Shown: piece by piece, positions 1 to 8,870 of the stretch
Layout: every line of letters begins with the position of its first letter
Position numbering within the stretch: position 1 is the first letter of the stretch
Source: Streptomyces glomeratus
Lineage (GTDB): Bacteria > Actinomycetota > Actinomycetes > Streptomycetales > Streptomycetaceae
Direction: 5' to 3'
DNA: 64,000 nucleotides
NCBI RefSeq assembly: GCF_021462825.1
Contig: NZ_JAKEEB010000039.1
Coordinates: 49,313 to 113,312, forward strand
Position numbers and translations under genes: made by a program
Notes under the pieces: generated by a model
Databases searched by the model: none
Seen by the model: the letters and a program-made list of their open reading frames with translations, nothing else
What the model was told of the DNA's origin: nothing

Positions 1-1046
1 CGGCGCCCGTCCCGCCCGGCGGGGGTGCCGCGGCGGCCCGGGCGGCGGTGCGGACCGGCGGAACCGGCGGTGCGGCGGCACCCGGCACGGGCGCGGGTCC
101 GCACGGGGCCGGGGGACCCGGTGGCCACGACAGTGGGCCGCCCCCCGTCGCGGCTCCGCCTTCCGCACCCCGGGATACGGCCCCCGCCGCCTCGGCTGAG
201 GAGCCTCCGGCCGCCGCCCCCGCTCCGCCCCGGGCTCCGGCGGGCGCCGCCACTCCCGGTGCCTGGCCCACCGCTTCCGCCACCGGCGGCCGACGGCCCG
301 GCGGATGGCCTACGGCGACGCCCGCGGGCGGGGGCCAGCCTCAAGGTCGGCCTCCGGCGCCACCGTCCGGCCCCGCGGCCGCCCCGGCTCCCACCGCACC
401 CGCTCCGGCCGCCTCTTCCGCACCGGCCGGGGGTTCCGCCCCGGCTTCCGGCGGCCTCGACCCCCGCATGCTCTGGCCGAACATCCTGGAGGCGGTGAAG
501 AACCGTCGCCGCTTCACCTGGATCCTGCTGAGCCAGAACGCACAGGTGGCGGGCTTCGACGGGACGACGTTGCAGCTCGGCTTCGTGAACGCGGGCGCCC
601 GGGACAACTTCCTGAGCAGCGGCAGCGAGGACGTCCTGCGACAGTCCCTGGCCGAGCAGTTCAATGTGCAGTGGAAGATCGAGGCGATCGTCGACCCGTC
701 CGGCGGCGCGGCCTCTCCGGCCTCCTCGGGCTCAGGCTCCGGCTTCGGCGGCGGCTCCCACTCCGGCGGAGGCGGTGGCTACGGCGGAGGCGCACCGGCG
801 GCGCCGCGTCCCGCCCCTCAGCAGTCGGCACCGCCGGCGCGTCCGGCCGCACCGGCGGCCCCGGCCGGTCCTGCCTCCGCGCCGTCCCCGGCGGCGCCCG
901 CCGCCCCGGCGCGGCACGCGGTCGCCCCCGAGGACGACATGCCGGAGGACGACGACCCCGACCTCGACGAGTCGGCCCTCTCCGGCCATGAACTGATCGT
1001 CCGGGAGCTGGGCGCGACCGTGGTGGAGGAGTTCTCCAACGAATGA
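1..1046 (+). CDS. dnaX: DNA polymerase III gamma/tau subunit, C-terminal part (5' truncated by window)
   Basis: This is the 3' part of the clamp-loader subunit gene; the ATPase domain lies outside the window. The frame is open from base 3. Roughly the first 150 visible codons are a Pro/Ala/Gly-rich linker. A conserved tail follows, with WPNILEAVKNRRRF (bases about 475-520), a small globular segment to about base 690, a second Gly/Pro/Ala linker, and an acidic end finishing LGATVVEEFSNE. This tail layout is what I know from actinobacterial DnaX proteins. The tau tail is expected to contact DnaB and the polymerase core. purD follows 165 bases downstream on the same strand. Identification rests on the tail alone, so I am confident but not certain. 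Confidence 0.85.
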   Translation, partial: APVPPGGGAAAARAAVRTGGTGGAAAPGTGAGPHGAGGPGGHDSGPPPVAAPPSAPRDTAPAASAEEPPAAAPAPPRAPAGAATPGAWPTASATGGRRPGGWPTATPAGGGQPQGRPPAPPSGPAAAPAPTAPAPAASSAPAGGSAPASGGLDPRMLWPNILEAVKNRRRFTWILLSQNAQVAGFDGTTLQLGFVNAGARDNFLSSGSEDVLRQSLAEQFNVQWKIEAIVDPSGGAASPASSGSGSGFGGGSHSGGGGGYGGGAPAAPRPAPQQSAPPARPAAPAAPAGPASAPSPAAPAAPARHAVAPEDDMPEDDDPDLDESALSGHELIVRELGATVVEEFSNE

Positions 1047-1078
1047 GGAGACTCCGGCGAATGAAATGAGGAGTCTCC
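1047..1078 (+). terminator. Hairpin just after dnaX stop
   Basis: GGAGACTCC (1047-1055) pairs perfectly with GGAGTCTCC (1070-1078), starting one base after the dnaX stop codon. There is no T-tract, as is usual for Streptomyces terminators. The sequence AATGAGGAG occurs three times between 1042 and 1091, so the hairpin sits in a small direct-repeat cluster. Confidence 0.5.
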
Positions 1079-1211
1079 GCCGAATGAGGAGTATCCGACC
1101 GACAGGGCACGGTCGGTAACGCCGGACCTGTGTAAAGCCACAAACCCCTGCCCGGCCCCCCTTCGGCGGCCCCGACAAGGTCACCGCCCCGCGACCGTTA
1201 GGCTGACCCCC

Positions 1212-2474
1212 GTGAACGTCCTCGTCATCGGTAGCGGTGCCCGCGAACACGCCCTGTGCCGTTCTCTGTCCCTCGACCCCCAGGTCACCGCGCTGCACTG
1301 TGCCCCCGGCAACGCGGGCATCGCCGAGGTGGCCCAGCTGCACCAGGTCGACGCCCTCGACGGGGGCGCCGTGGCCGCACTGGCCACGGAGCTCGGTGCC
1401 GGACTGGTCGTGGTGGGTCCGGAGGCACCGCTCGTCGCGGGTGTCGCGGACGCCGTGCGCGCGGCCGGGATCCCCGTCTTCGGCCCCTCCAGGGAGGCCG
1501 CGCAGCTGGAGGGCTCCAAGGCGTTCGCCAAGGACGTGATGGCGGCGGCGGGCGTGCCCACCGCACGTTCGTACGTCTGCACCACCGCCGACGAGATCGA
1601 GGAGGCGCTCGACGCCTTCGGCGCCCCGTACGTCGTGAAGGACGACGGCCTCGCCGCCGGCAAGGGCGTCGTCGTCACCGCCGATATCGACGCCGCGCGG
1701 GCGCACGCGGCCCTCTGCGAGCGCGTCGTCATCGAGGAGTTCCTGGACGGCCCCGAGGTGTCCCTGTTCGCCGTCACCGACGGCGAGACGGTCCTGCCGC
1801 TCCAGCCCGCGCAGGACTTCAAGCGCGCCCTGGACGGCGACGAGGGGCCGAACACCGGCGGCATGGGCGCGTACTCGCCGCTTCCCTGGGCCGACCCGAA
1901 GCTGGTCGAGGAAGTCCTGCGGACCGTTCTGCAGCCGACCGTCGACGAGATGCGCCGCCGCGGCACCCCCTTCTCCGGTCTGCTGTACGCGGGCCTGGCG
2001 ATCACCTCGCGCGGGGTGCGCGTCATCGAGTTCAACGCCCGTTTCGGCGACCCGGAGACCCAGGTCGTCCTCGCCCGGCTGCAGACCCCGCTCGCCGGTG
2101 TGCTGCTGGCCGCGGCGAACGGCACCCTGGCCGACGTCGGCCCCCTGCGCTGGAGCGATGAGGCGGCCGTCACCGTGGTCGTGGCCTCGCACAACTACCC
2201 GGGCACCCCGCGCACCGGAGACCCGGTCACCGGCCTCGACGAGGTGGCGGCCGAGGACGCGCCGCAGGCGTATGTCCTGCACGCGGGCACCAGGCGCGAG
2301 GGCGACGCGGTGGTGAGCGCGGGCGGCCGCGTGCTGTCCGTCACGGCGACCGGCGCGGACCTCGCCGAGGCGCGCCGGCGGGCGTACACGGCGGTGGACC
2401 GCATCCGGCTCGAGGGCTCCCAGCACCGTACGGACATCGCGGCGAAGGCCGCGGAGGCCGCCGCCCGGGCCTGA
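1212..2474 (+). CDS. purD: Phosphoribosylamine--glycine ligase (GARS)
   Basis: ATP-dependent ligation of glycine to 5-phosphoribosylamine, step 2 of de novo purine synthesis, cytoplasmic. The 420-residue length is normal for monofunctional PurD. The N-terminal domain opens with VLVIGSGAREHALC (residues about 3-16). The ATP-grasp domain (about 100-290) contains VKDDGLAAGKGVVV and the metal-site segment EFNARFGDPETQ. A C-terminal domain follows. The GTG start has no Shine-Dalgarno sequence. Instead TAGGCT lies at 1199-1204, seven bases before the start, which suggests a leaderless transcript. A strong hairpin follows the stop. Confidence 0.96.
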   Translation: MNVLVIGSGAREHALCRSLSLDPQVTALHCAPGNAGIAEVAQLHQVDALDGGAVAALATELGAGLVVVGPEAPLVAGVADAVRAAGIPVFGPSREAAQLEGSKAFAKDVMAAAGVPTARSYVCTTADEIEEALDAFGAPYVVKDDGLAAGKGVVVTADIDAARAHAALCERVVIEEFLDGPEVSLFAVTDGETVLPLQPAQDFKRALDGDEGPNTGGMGAYSPLPWADPKLVEEVLRTVLQPTVDEMRRRGTPFSGLLYAGLAITSRGVRVIEFNARFGDPETQVVLARLQTPLAGVLLAAANGTLADVGPLRWSDEAAVTVVVASHNYPGTPRTGDPVTGLDEVAAEDAPQAYVLHAGTRREGDAVVSAGGRVLSVTATGADLAEARRRAYTAVDRIRLEGSQHRTDIAAKAAEAAARA

Positions 2475-2503
2475 GCCCGCGCCCGACGCCCGATGAACCC
2501 CAT

Positions 2504-2535
2504 GGGCCCCGAATCCGTCTCCGGATTCGGGGCCC
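2504..2535 (+). terminator. purD terminator
   Basis: A 14-bp perfect stem (GGGCCCCGAATCCG, 2504-2517, with its complement at 2522-2535) and a 4-nt loop, 30 bases after the purD stop. There is no U-tract. The 200 bases that follow, up to 2735, show no gene I can support. Confidence 0.8.
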
Positions 2536-2735
2536 GTACCGTGTGCGGGGAGGACGCGAACCGGGGCCTGGTCCTCGCCCTGCGTCACCCACCTTTCCCC
2601 AAAGCCATTCCATCGAGTGAGCGGTGACCCATCCGGCTGACGAGGGCCGGGGCCCCAACTAGGGTGCGGCGCAGGCGGTTCCGGCACTTGGCCCACTTGC
2701 ATTGCGATGTCAGTGACGGGTGCCACAGTGGGGGA

Positions 2736-2864
2736 GTGAGCAACGCACGGGTGTCCGGCGGCGAGCACGGCGAAGGACACGGCGGAAACCGTCACGGCGC
2801 AGGGAGCGCCGGACGCAGGCGGGCTGCACAGAGCCGGGACAGAGGGGGTGACGTCCGGTCGTGA
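2736..2864 (+). CDS. Possible 42-residue His/Gly/Arg-rich upstream ORF, coupled to next gene
   Basis: A GTG at 2736 with a purine-rich stretch just upstream (GTGGGGGA) opens a 42-codon frame rich in Gly, His, Arg and Ser. Its TGA stop (2862-2864) overlaps the GTG start of the next gene (2861) as GTGA, the arrangement typical of translational coupling. I do not recognise the product. It could be a leader peptide for the downstream membrane protein or a chance ORF in GC-rich DNA; the overlap is the only strong argument for it. Confidence 0.3.
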   Translation: MSNARVSGGEHGEGHGGNRHGAGSAGRRRAAQSRDRGGDVRS

Positions 2865-4633
2865 CCGGTATGGGTGTGGAGGCGGGCGCGCAGGCAGCGC
2901 GCTCACGGGCCCTTGCCGTGCTGCGGATCCGCGGCAGGGCACTGGCCGTCGCACTGCTGCCCGCCGCCGTCGCCGTCGTGCTCCTGGTCGGCGGCTCCAC
3001 CGGCCACATCAGAGGCCGGAACTGGGGGATCGCCGGCTGGGTGGTGACCGCCGTCGCCGCTGTCGTCCTGCTCTCCGCCGCCGGTATCGCCCTGGTCGTC
3101 GCCCGCGCCCGCCCCGCCGTCAGCCCGACGGTCCCGATCGCGGAGGCGGCGGCCCCCGACCTGTACCGGATGGTCCGGGACCTGGCCGACCGGCTGGACG
3201 TCCCCGCGCCGTCCGCGATAGCGCTCACTCCCGACTGCGACAGCTGGCTGGAGGACCGAACGCACCGGGCCCACGGCCCGCCGTCCCGCAGCGGGGAGGA
3301 GATATCCGCGGCTCGGGGAATACGCGGCCTGTCGTCCCCGCGGCCCCACCGGGCCCCGACCGCGCCCGTGCTCGTCATAGGCTCGCCGTTCCTGTGGTGG
3401 ATGCGGGTGGGCGAGCTGCGCGCGGTCCTCGCCCCCGTCGTGGCCGGTACGGGACCGTCGGCGCACCCGGACATAGCGGCGGCCCGCCGTTTCGTACGGG
3501 GGCTGGACGCCGCCGTCGCCGTGACGTCCGCAGCCGAGCACGGCGCCCTGGCGCGTTGGGCGCTGGCCGGAGTCGGCTGGGTGGCCCGCCTGCTGCTGCG
3601 GAGCTGCCGGGGGCATGCGGCGGAGATGGAGCGGGGGGTGGCGGCGGCCGCGGCCGAGCGTGCACAGGCTGTGGACTACGGTCTGCGGATCGTCGCGCAG
3701 GAGCAGGTGGGGCTGGCGTACGCGGGCTGGGATCGCCTGCTGACCCGGGTCGCACTGCCGGCCTGGCGGATGGGCCGTTGGCCCTCGCGACTGGACGCGG
3801 GGGTGGTGGCGGCGCTGACGGAGCTGTCGCGACGGGACCGGCTGGCCGAGGGCTTCGCCTCCCGGCTGGGCGAGCGACCGGCCTGCGACCTGCTCGAGGA
3901 GCCGGGCCTTGTCGACGAGGCTGCCTCGCTGCTCGCGGCCCGGCTCTTCCACGGAGGCCCGACCGAGCCAGGCCCGGAGTGGGCTCCGGTGGCCTGGCAG
4001 GAGTATCCGGAGGAGGTCGTCGACCGCAAGTGGCGCACCGACGCGGCCCGTCTCCAGCGCGTCCTGGACGCCCTGGGCGTCCACCAGCCCCTGCCCTCTG
4101 CGGTGCCCGGTGCGAACGGCCCGACGCTGGAGCGGGTGCTGCAGTACCTGACGGTCCGGGCGCCGGGGACCGAGCACGATGTTCCGGCGGCCGCCGCCCC
4201 GGATGACGACGGCGTGGTCGCCAGTGTGCGGGCCGCCGCCCTGGTCGCGGGGCTCAGCGCCGCGATGGAGCGCGAGGAGGCGGCCGCCGGCCGGACACCG
4301 GGCGGCGGGGAAACGGGGCAGCCGCCGGGACCGGACCCGGCGCTGTGGGACGAGGCGGTGCTCCCGCTGTTCCCGCTCCAGCCGCCCCGCACCGGCCGGG
4401 AGCTGCTCGTGGACCACGTCACCGCGATGGTGTGCTGCGCCGCGACGGACACGGCCGGGGCGGCACCGGGGCTCGACTGGCTGGACGGCCCCTCCCTTCT
4501 GGTCAGGGGCCAACGCGCGGCAGACCTGGGCCCCCGGGTCCTCACCCTGGTCGAGGAGGGCGACCCGGCCCCGCTGCGCACCTGGCTGCAGGACCTGGGC
4601 GTGCGTCCGGAGAAGCCGGTCCGGTTGGTCTGA
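2861..4633 (+). CDS. M48-peptidase-like membrane protein lacking the zinc motif
   Basis: A 590-residue protein with two N-terminal membrane segments (about residues 28-50 and 62-84), followed by a domain laid out like Streptomyces M48 (HtpX/Ste24-type) proteases. After VLVIGSPFLWWM comes GELRAVLAPVVAG (about 183-195), at the place where M48 enzymes have ELRAVLAHELxH. Both zinc histidines and the catalytic Glu are therefore gone. A helix-rich part with ERAQAVDYGLRI follows where the third zinc ligand normally sits, then WDRLLTRVALP. The C-terminal half (about 300-590) is Ala/Leu-rich and unassigned. I infer a pseudoprotease or scaffold in the membrane; no function can be named. The start GTG overlaps the stop of a possible small upstream ORF. 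Confidence 0.7.
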   Translation: MTGMGVEAGAQAARSRALAVLRIRGRALAVALLPAAVAVVLLVGGSTGHIRGRNWGIAGWVVTAVAAVVLLSAAGIALVVARARPAVSPTVPIAEAAAPDLYRMVRDLADRLDVPAPSAIALTPDCDSWLEDRTHRAHGPPSRSGEEISAARGIRGLSSPRPHRAPTAPVLVIGSPFLWWMRVGELRAVLAPVVAGTGPSAHPDIAAARRFVRGLDAAVAVTSAAEHGALARWALAGVGWVARLLLRSCRGHAAEMERGVAAAAAERAQAVDYGLRIVAQEQVGLAYAGWDRLLTRVALPAWRMGRWPSRLDAGVVAALTELSRRDRLAEGFASRLGERPACDLLEEPGLVDEAASLLAARLFHGGPTEPGPEWAPVAWQEYPEEVVDRKWRTDAARLQRVLDALGVHQPLPSAVPGANGPTLERVLQYLTVRAPGTEHDVPAAAAPDDDGVVASVRAAALVAGLSAAMEREEAAAGRTPGGGETGQPPGPDPALWDEAVLPLFPLQPPRTGRELLVDHVTAMVCCAATDTAGAAPGLDWLDGPSLLVRGQRAADLGPRVLTLVEEGDPAPLRTWLQDLGVRPEKPVRLV

Positions 4634-4928
4634 CATCCGGCCACACGGCACCGGCGCCCCCTCCAGCCCGAACCGGCCCGCACTCCGCTCCCGCCCGCAC
4701 CCGTCGCACCCGTCGGCCCTCCCGCCCCGCCCACCTGCGGAGACATCAAGTGCGCCGAATCCGCAAGCCCGACCCCTGGCCGCAGAATCCCATTCCGTTC
4801 ACGTCAATTCACGACGAACGGTGACGGAGTGCGTGCGTAATGTGATGTGCTGGGATCGAACGCGCACGAGGCACATGCCAGGGCAAGAGCTGACGAGGGC
4901 TCACGGGGGACGAGGGAGGGGACATCAC

Positions 4929-6428
4929 ATGGGGTCGGAGCACATCCGCCGCTGGGAGTCGGGCGCTCTCGCGCATGCCGTGACGGATCCTTTCGGCCAG
5001 GGCCCCGTTCCCTGGCTCCGGGGAAGTGAGACGTACTTCGACGACACCGGCCAGGTGGTCCCGTGGTACGTGGATCCGGCACCGGCCCACATTCCGGCCC
5101 AGGGGCCCAAAGGTGCCCGTGTCCCGGCGCCCCGCACCAGTGGCCCGCGCTCAGCAGACGACGTACACCGCCAGATCAAGGGCTTCGCGTCGACGGGCGC
5201 GGTCGCGCCGGGCGACGCCATCGACTTCCACATCACCGTCGACCCGCCCCAGGAGTTCGCCGTCGACGTGTATCGGATCGGGCACTACGACGGCGACGGG
5301 GCGTCGAAGATCACCACCAGCCCCCGTCTGTCCGGCATCGTCCAGCCACCCCCGCTCACCGCCGACCGCACGGTCTCCTGCCACCACTGGTGGCTTTCGT
5401 GGCGGCTGCAGATCCCCTCGTACTGGAGCATCGGCGCGTATGTCGCCGTCCTCACCACCGCCGACGGCTACCGCTCCCATGTGCCCTTCACCGTCCGCGA
5501 CGGCCGCCCGGCGGATCTGCTCCTGCTGCTGCCCGACATCACCTGGCAGGCGTACAACCTCTATCCGGAGGACGGGCGCACCGGCGCCAGCCTCTACCAC
5601 GCCTGGGACGAGAACGGCCGGCTGCTCGGCGAGGCCGACGCAGCCACCACGGTCTCCTTCGACCGCCCGTACGCGGGCGCCGGCCTGCCCCTGCATGTGG
5701 GCCACGCCTACGACTTCATCCGCTGGGCCGAACGTTACGGCTATGACATCGCCTACGCCGACGCCCGCGATCTGCATGCGGGCCGCGTCGATCCCACCCG
5801 TTACCGCGGCCTGGTCTTCCCCGGACACGATGAGTACTGGTCGGCGCACATGCGCCGCACCGTGGAGCTCGCCCGCGAGCACGGCACCTCGCTGGTGTTC
5901 CTGTCCGCCAACACCATGTACTGGCAGGTGGAGCTGGGCCCCTCCCCTTCCGGGGTGCCGGACCGGCTGCTCACCTGCAGGAAGCGCCGCGGGCCGGGCA
6001 AGCCCGCGCTGTGGCGGGAGGTCGACCGTCCCGAGCAGGAGATGATCGGCATCCAGTACGCGGGACGGGTCCCCGAGCCCCACCCCCTCGTCGTCCGTAA
6101 CGCCGAGCACTGGCTGTGGGAGTCGACCGGCGCCCACGACGGTGACGAACTGGACGGGATGGTCGCCGGGGAGGCGGACCGTTACTTCCCCCGGGCGCCG
6201 CTGCCCGAGCATCAGGGCCGCATCCTGCTCGCTCACTCCCCGTACCGGGACGGCGAGGGTGTTCTGCGTCATCAGGAGACCTCCCTGTACCGGGCGCCGT
6301 CGGGAGCCCTGGTCTTCGCGTCGGGAACGTTCGCCTGGTCTCCCGCGCTGGACCGCCCGGGCCACACGGACGCCCGTATCCAGCAGGCGACGGCGAACCT
6401 CCTGGACCGCATCTGCAAGCGGGACTGA
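4929..6428 (+). CDS. N,N-dimethylformamidase large-subunit-like protein
   Basis: A 499-residue soluble protein. The ATG at 4929 follows a GGGAGGGGAC ribosome site, so the much longer upstream frame is rejected. The N-terminal half is a beta-sandwich-like region with FHITVDPPQEFAVDVYRIG (about 98-116). The C-terminal half carries the family's conserved GHDEYWS (about 298-304) and FLSANTMYWQVE, followed by a glutamine-amidotransferase-like fold ending near FASGTFAWSPAL. In characterised DMFases the large subunit binds mononuclear iron through Tyr and Glu residues. No small-subunit gene is adjacent, so the substrate here is unknown. About 295 bases without a recognisable gene precede it, and a minisatellite follows it. 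Confidence 0.75.
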   Translation: MGSEHIRRWESGALAHAVTDPFGQGPVPWLRGSETYFDDTGQVVPWYVDPAPAHIPAQGPKGARVPAPRTSGPRSADDVHRQIKGFASTGAVAPGDAIDFHITVDPPQEFAVDVYRIGHYDGDGASKITTSPRLSGIVQPPPLTADRTVSCHHWWLSWRLQIPSYWSIGAYVAVLTTADGYRSHVPFTVRDGRPADLLLLLPDITWQAYNLYPEDGRTGASLYHAWDENGRLLGEADAATTVSFDRPYAGAGLPLHVGHAYDFIRWAERYGYDIAYADARDLHAGRVDPTRYRGLVFPGHDEYWSAHMRRTVELAREHGTSLVFLSANTMYWQVELGPSPSGVPDRLLTCRKRRGPGKPALWREVDRPEQEMIGIQYAGRVPEPHPLVVRNAEHWLWESTGAHDGDELDGMVAGEADRYFPRAPLPEHQGRILLAHSPYRDGEGVLRHQETSLYRAPSGALVFASGTFAWSPALDRPGHTDARIQQATANLLDRICKRD

Positions 6429-6439
6429 CCTCCCCCGGC

Positions 6440-7275
6440 CCGTCCCGCACCACTTTCCGACCCATCCGCCCCCAATTCCCGCAGCTCCCGACCCGTCCGC
6501 CCCCGGTCTGCGGCCGGTCGGCCCTGATTCCGGGCCCGTCCCGTATCGGCTCCCAGCCTGTCGGCCCCTGGCCCTGGGCCCGTCCGCCCGCGCTCTTTGG
6601 CCTATCCGCTCCTGACCTCGGGCCGTCCCGTATCGGCACCCGACCCGTCCGGCCCTGGTCTGCGGCCTGTCCGCCCTAGTTCCGGGCCCGTCCCGTATCG
6701 GCTCCCGGCCTGTCGGCCCCTGGCCCTGGGCCCGTCCCGTACCGCCTTCCGACCCGTCCGCCCGCGCTCTTTGGCCTATCCGCTCCTGACCCCGGGCCCG
6801 TCCCGTACCGCCTTCCGACCCGTCCACCCCCGGTCCCCGCAGCTCCTGGCCCGTCCCGTAGCGGCTCTCGGCTTGTCGGCCCCTGCTCCGGGGCCCGTCC
6901 CGTATCGCTTTCCGACGGGTCCGCCCCTGGTCTGCGGGCTGTCCGCTCCTGGTCCGGGCCCGTCCCGTACCGGCTCCCGGCCCGCCCGCCCCTGCCCTCG
7001 GGCCCGTCCCGTACCGGCTCCCGGCCCGTCCGCCCCTGCCCTCGGGCCCGTCGCATATCGGCGCCTCGCCCGTCCGCCCCGGTCCCCGAGCCGTCCCCCA
7101 CCGGCCCCCTGCCCGCCCGCCCCGGTCCTCGGCCCGTCCCCCCACCGACCTCTGGACCCGCCCGCCACCGCCTTCAGCCCATCCCCCCACCGCCCTCTGG
7201 CCCCCCCGCCACCGCCCTTCGACCCATCCCCCACCGCCCCCCGACCCGCCCGCCACCCGCCCCCGCGCCGGACTC
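6440..7275 (+). repeat. Degenerate ~44-nt C-rich minisatellite
   Basis: About 830 bases between the DMFase-like gene and purC are imperfect tandem copies of a unit of the form GGGCCCGTCCCGTACCGG + CTCCCGGCCCGTCCGCCCCTG. The phase is exact at 6956, 7000 and 7044 (period 44). Elsewhere units are 42 nt or lose or gain half a unit. Copies become more degenerate and more purely C/G toward 7275. Because 44 is not a multiple of three, each unit shifts frame, so the long open frames across it are not genes. There is an extreme C-on-plus/G-on-minus strand asymmetry. Confidence 0.85.
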
Positions 7276-7329
7276 GCTCCTCGCATACGGGAGAATCGAG
7301 CCAATTGGACAGAACCACGGGGAGGAACC

Positions 7330-8229
7330 GTGTCCGGATTCGTCGAAAAGCCCGAGCCCGTCCAGGTGCCGGGTCTGGTACATCTGCACACCGGCAAGGT
7401 GCGCGAGCTGTACCAGAACGAGGCGGGCGACCTCGTGATGGTCGCCAGCGACCGTACGTCCGCATTCGACTGGGTGCTGCCGACCGAGATCCCGGACAAG
7501 GGCCGGATCCTCACCCAGCTGTCGCTCTGGTGGTTCGACCAGCTCCGCGATCTGGTCCCGAACCACGTCCTGAGCACCGAGCTGCCGCCCGGGGCCCCGG
7601 CCGACTGGGCCGGCCGGACGCTGGTCTGCAAGTCCCTGCGGATGGTCCCGGTGGAGTGCGTGGCCCGGGGCTATCTGACCGGCTCGGGCCTCGTCGAGTA
7701 CCGGGACTCCCGCACGGTGTGCGGCCTCGCCCTCCCCGAGGGGCTGGTGGACGGCTCGGAGCTGCCCGCGCCGATCTTCACGCCCGCCACCAAGGCCGCG
7801 GTCGGCGAGCACGACGAGAACGTCTCCTACGAGGAGGTCGCCCGTCAGGTCGGCGCCGAGACCGCCACCCAGCTGCGGCAGGCGACCCTCGCGGTGTACG
7901 GCCGTGCCCGTGACATCGCCCGCGAGCGCGGGATCATCCTGGCGGACACCAAGTTCGAGTTCGGACACGACGGCGACACGCTCGTCCTCGCCGACGAGGT
8001 GCTCACCCCGGACTCCTCCCGCTTCTGGCCCGCCGACCGGTGGGAGCCGGGCCGCTCCCAGCCGTCGTTCGACAAGCAGTTCGTCCGGGACTGGCTGACG
8101 TCCCCCGCCTCCGGCTGGGACCGCACGGGCGAGCAGCCCCCGCCGCCGCTGCCGCAGGAGATCGTCGAGGCGACCCGGGCGAAGTACGTGGAGGCCTACG
8201 AGCGTCTGACGGGCGTCAGCTGGGCGTGA
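7330..8229 (+). CDS. purC: Phosphoribosylaminoimidazole-succinocarboxamide synthase (SAICAR synthetase)
   Basis: Condenses CAIR with aspartate using ATP, late in IMP synthesis. The 299-residue length is normal for the actinobacterial form. Visible motifs are the ATP-binding HTGKVREL (residues about 20-27), VASDRTSAFDWVLP, and the conserved VECVARGYLTGSG and DTKFEFG segments. The GTG start at 7330 has GGGGAGGAACC just upstream as its ribosome site. It is preceded by the C-rich repeat array, so its promoter is either inside the last degenerate repeats or in 7276-7320. It ends in a strong terminator shared with a convergent tRNA gene. Confidence 0.96.
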   Translation: MSGFVEKPEPVQVPGLVHLHTGKVRELYQNEAGDLVMVASDRTSAFDWVLPTEIPDKGRILTQLSLWWFDQLRDLVPNHVLSTELPPGAPADWAGRTLVCKSLRMVPVECVARGYLTGSGLVEYRDSRTVCGLALPEGLVDGSELPAPIFTPATKAAVGEHDENVSYEEVARQVGAETATQLRQATLAVYGRARDIARERGIILADTKFEFGHDGDTLVLADEVLTPDSSRFWPADRWEPGRSQPSFDKQFVRDWLTSPASGWDRTGEQPPPPLPQEIVEATRAKYVEAYERLTGVSWA

Positions 8230-8251
8230 CGGCCGCACACCCCAACACGAA

Positions 8252-8280
8252 GAAGCCCCCGGCCTCGGGCCGGGGGCTTC
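8252..8280. terminator. Bidirectional terminator between purC and tRNA-Gly
   Basis: GAAGCCCCCGGCC (8252-8264) and its exact complement (8268-8280) with a 3-nt loop lie between the purC stop and the 3' end of the convergent tRNA-Gly gene. The hairpin probably serves both. Confidence 0.85.
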
Positions 8281-8287
8281 TCTCTGG

Positions 8288-8360
8288 AGCGGACGACGAG
8301 GCTCGAACTCGCGACCTCAACCTTGGCAAGGTTGCGCTCTACCAACTGAGCTACGTCCGC
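8288..8360 (-). tRNA. tRNA-Gly (anticodon GCC), copy 1
   Basis: On the minus strand the sequence folds as a full cloverleaf. A 7-bp acceptor GCGGACG pairs with CGTCCGC, a TAGCTCAGTTGG D-arm and GTTCGAGCC T-arm are present, and anticodon loop TTGCCAA gives GCC. CCA is not encoded. A TATAGT box about 25 bases upstream (minus strand, near 8385) is a plausible -10. A second copy, identical as far as I can compare, lies at 8871-8943. Confidence 0.95.
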
Positions 8361-8870
8361 ACTGCGCGCTTGCGCGAAAGCAACTATACCCAACCCGGAG
8401 CGCATGCGGGACGCGCCACCGGATGCCGATTCCCCGGCCCGGGCGGCGGGCCGGCCGACGGCGGGTGGATGGGCACGGTCTGTGGCGGGAGGGCGGCCGC
8501 TCCACGATCTTGGCCACGGGCGTTCCCGGTGGGGGCGTGGCCCGGTCCCTGCGGTGACCGTGTGGGGGAGAGCGGCCAGACGCCCAACTGCGGTGGACCA
8601 CGTGGCCTTTCTCCCGGGTGCCGTACGCAAGGCCGTCGCGCGCCGTTGCCGTCCGGAGCCCTCGCGGCGCCCTCGCGGAGCCCTCGCACAGGTCCCCGCC
8701 GGGCCCGCGCCGCGGAGATCCCGGTCGCCGTGACCGCTCCGGACCGGTATCGGCTTACGGTGAGTTCGTGCCCGATGGATGTGTGGCGACCCTCACATCG
8801 TCCGACGGAGAATCCCGTCGACGCGCACGAGAAAGGCCCCGGTCGATCGACCGGGGCCTTTGCTCCGTGG
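8361..8870. other. Spacer between duplicate tRNA-Gly genes, no supported gene
   Basis: About 470 bases of GC-rich DNA with open frames in several phases but no ribosome site, start or recognisable protein. It contains a promoter-like TATAGT for the first tRNA and, at its right end, the palindromic terminator of the second. I see no further structure. Confidence 0.6.
8832..8861 (-). terminator. Perfect-palindrome terminator of tRNA-Gly copy 2
   Basis: A 30-base perfect palindrome with arms AAAGGCCCCGGTCGA lies 10 bases past the 3' end of the downstream tRNA on the minus strand. It is A-rich at one foot and T-rich at the other, so it may work in both directions. Confidence 0.88.

Noticed and set aside
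6440..7275. C-rich array considered as a CRISPR
   Set aside because: Units are contiguous and degenerate with no constant repeats separated by unique spacers, and no cas gene is present.
5151..7631. An 826-codon minus-strand frame across the DMFase-like gene and the C-rich repeat
   Set aside because: The 44-nt repeat is not a multiple of three and varies by half units, so no continuous protein repeat exists; the rest is antisense to a clear gene.
8404..8733. Open frames between the two tRNA-Gly(GCC) genes
   Set aside because: Arg/Pro/Gly-rich composition in every phase, no ribosome site, and no frame favoured by codon use.
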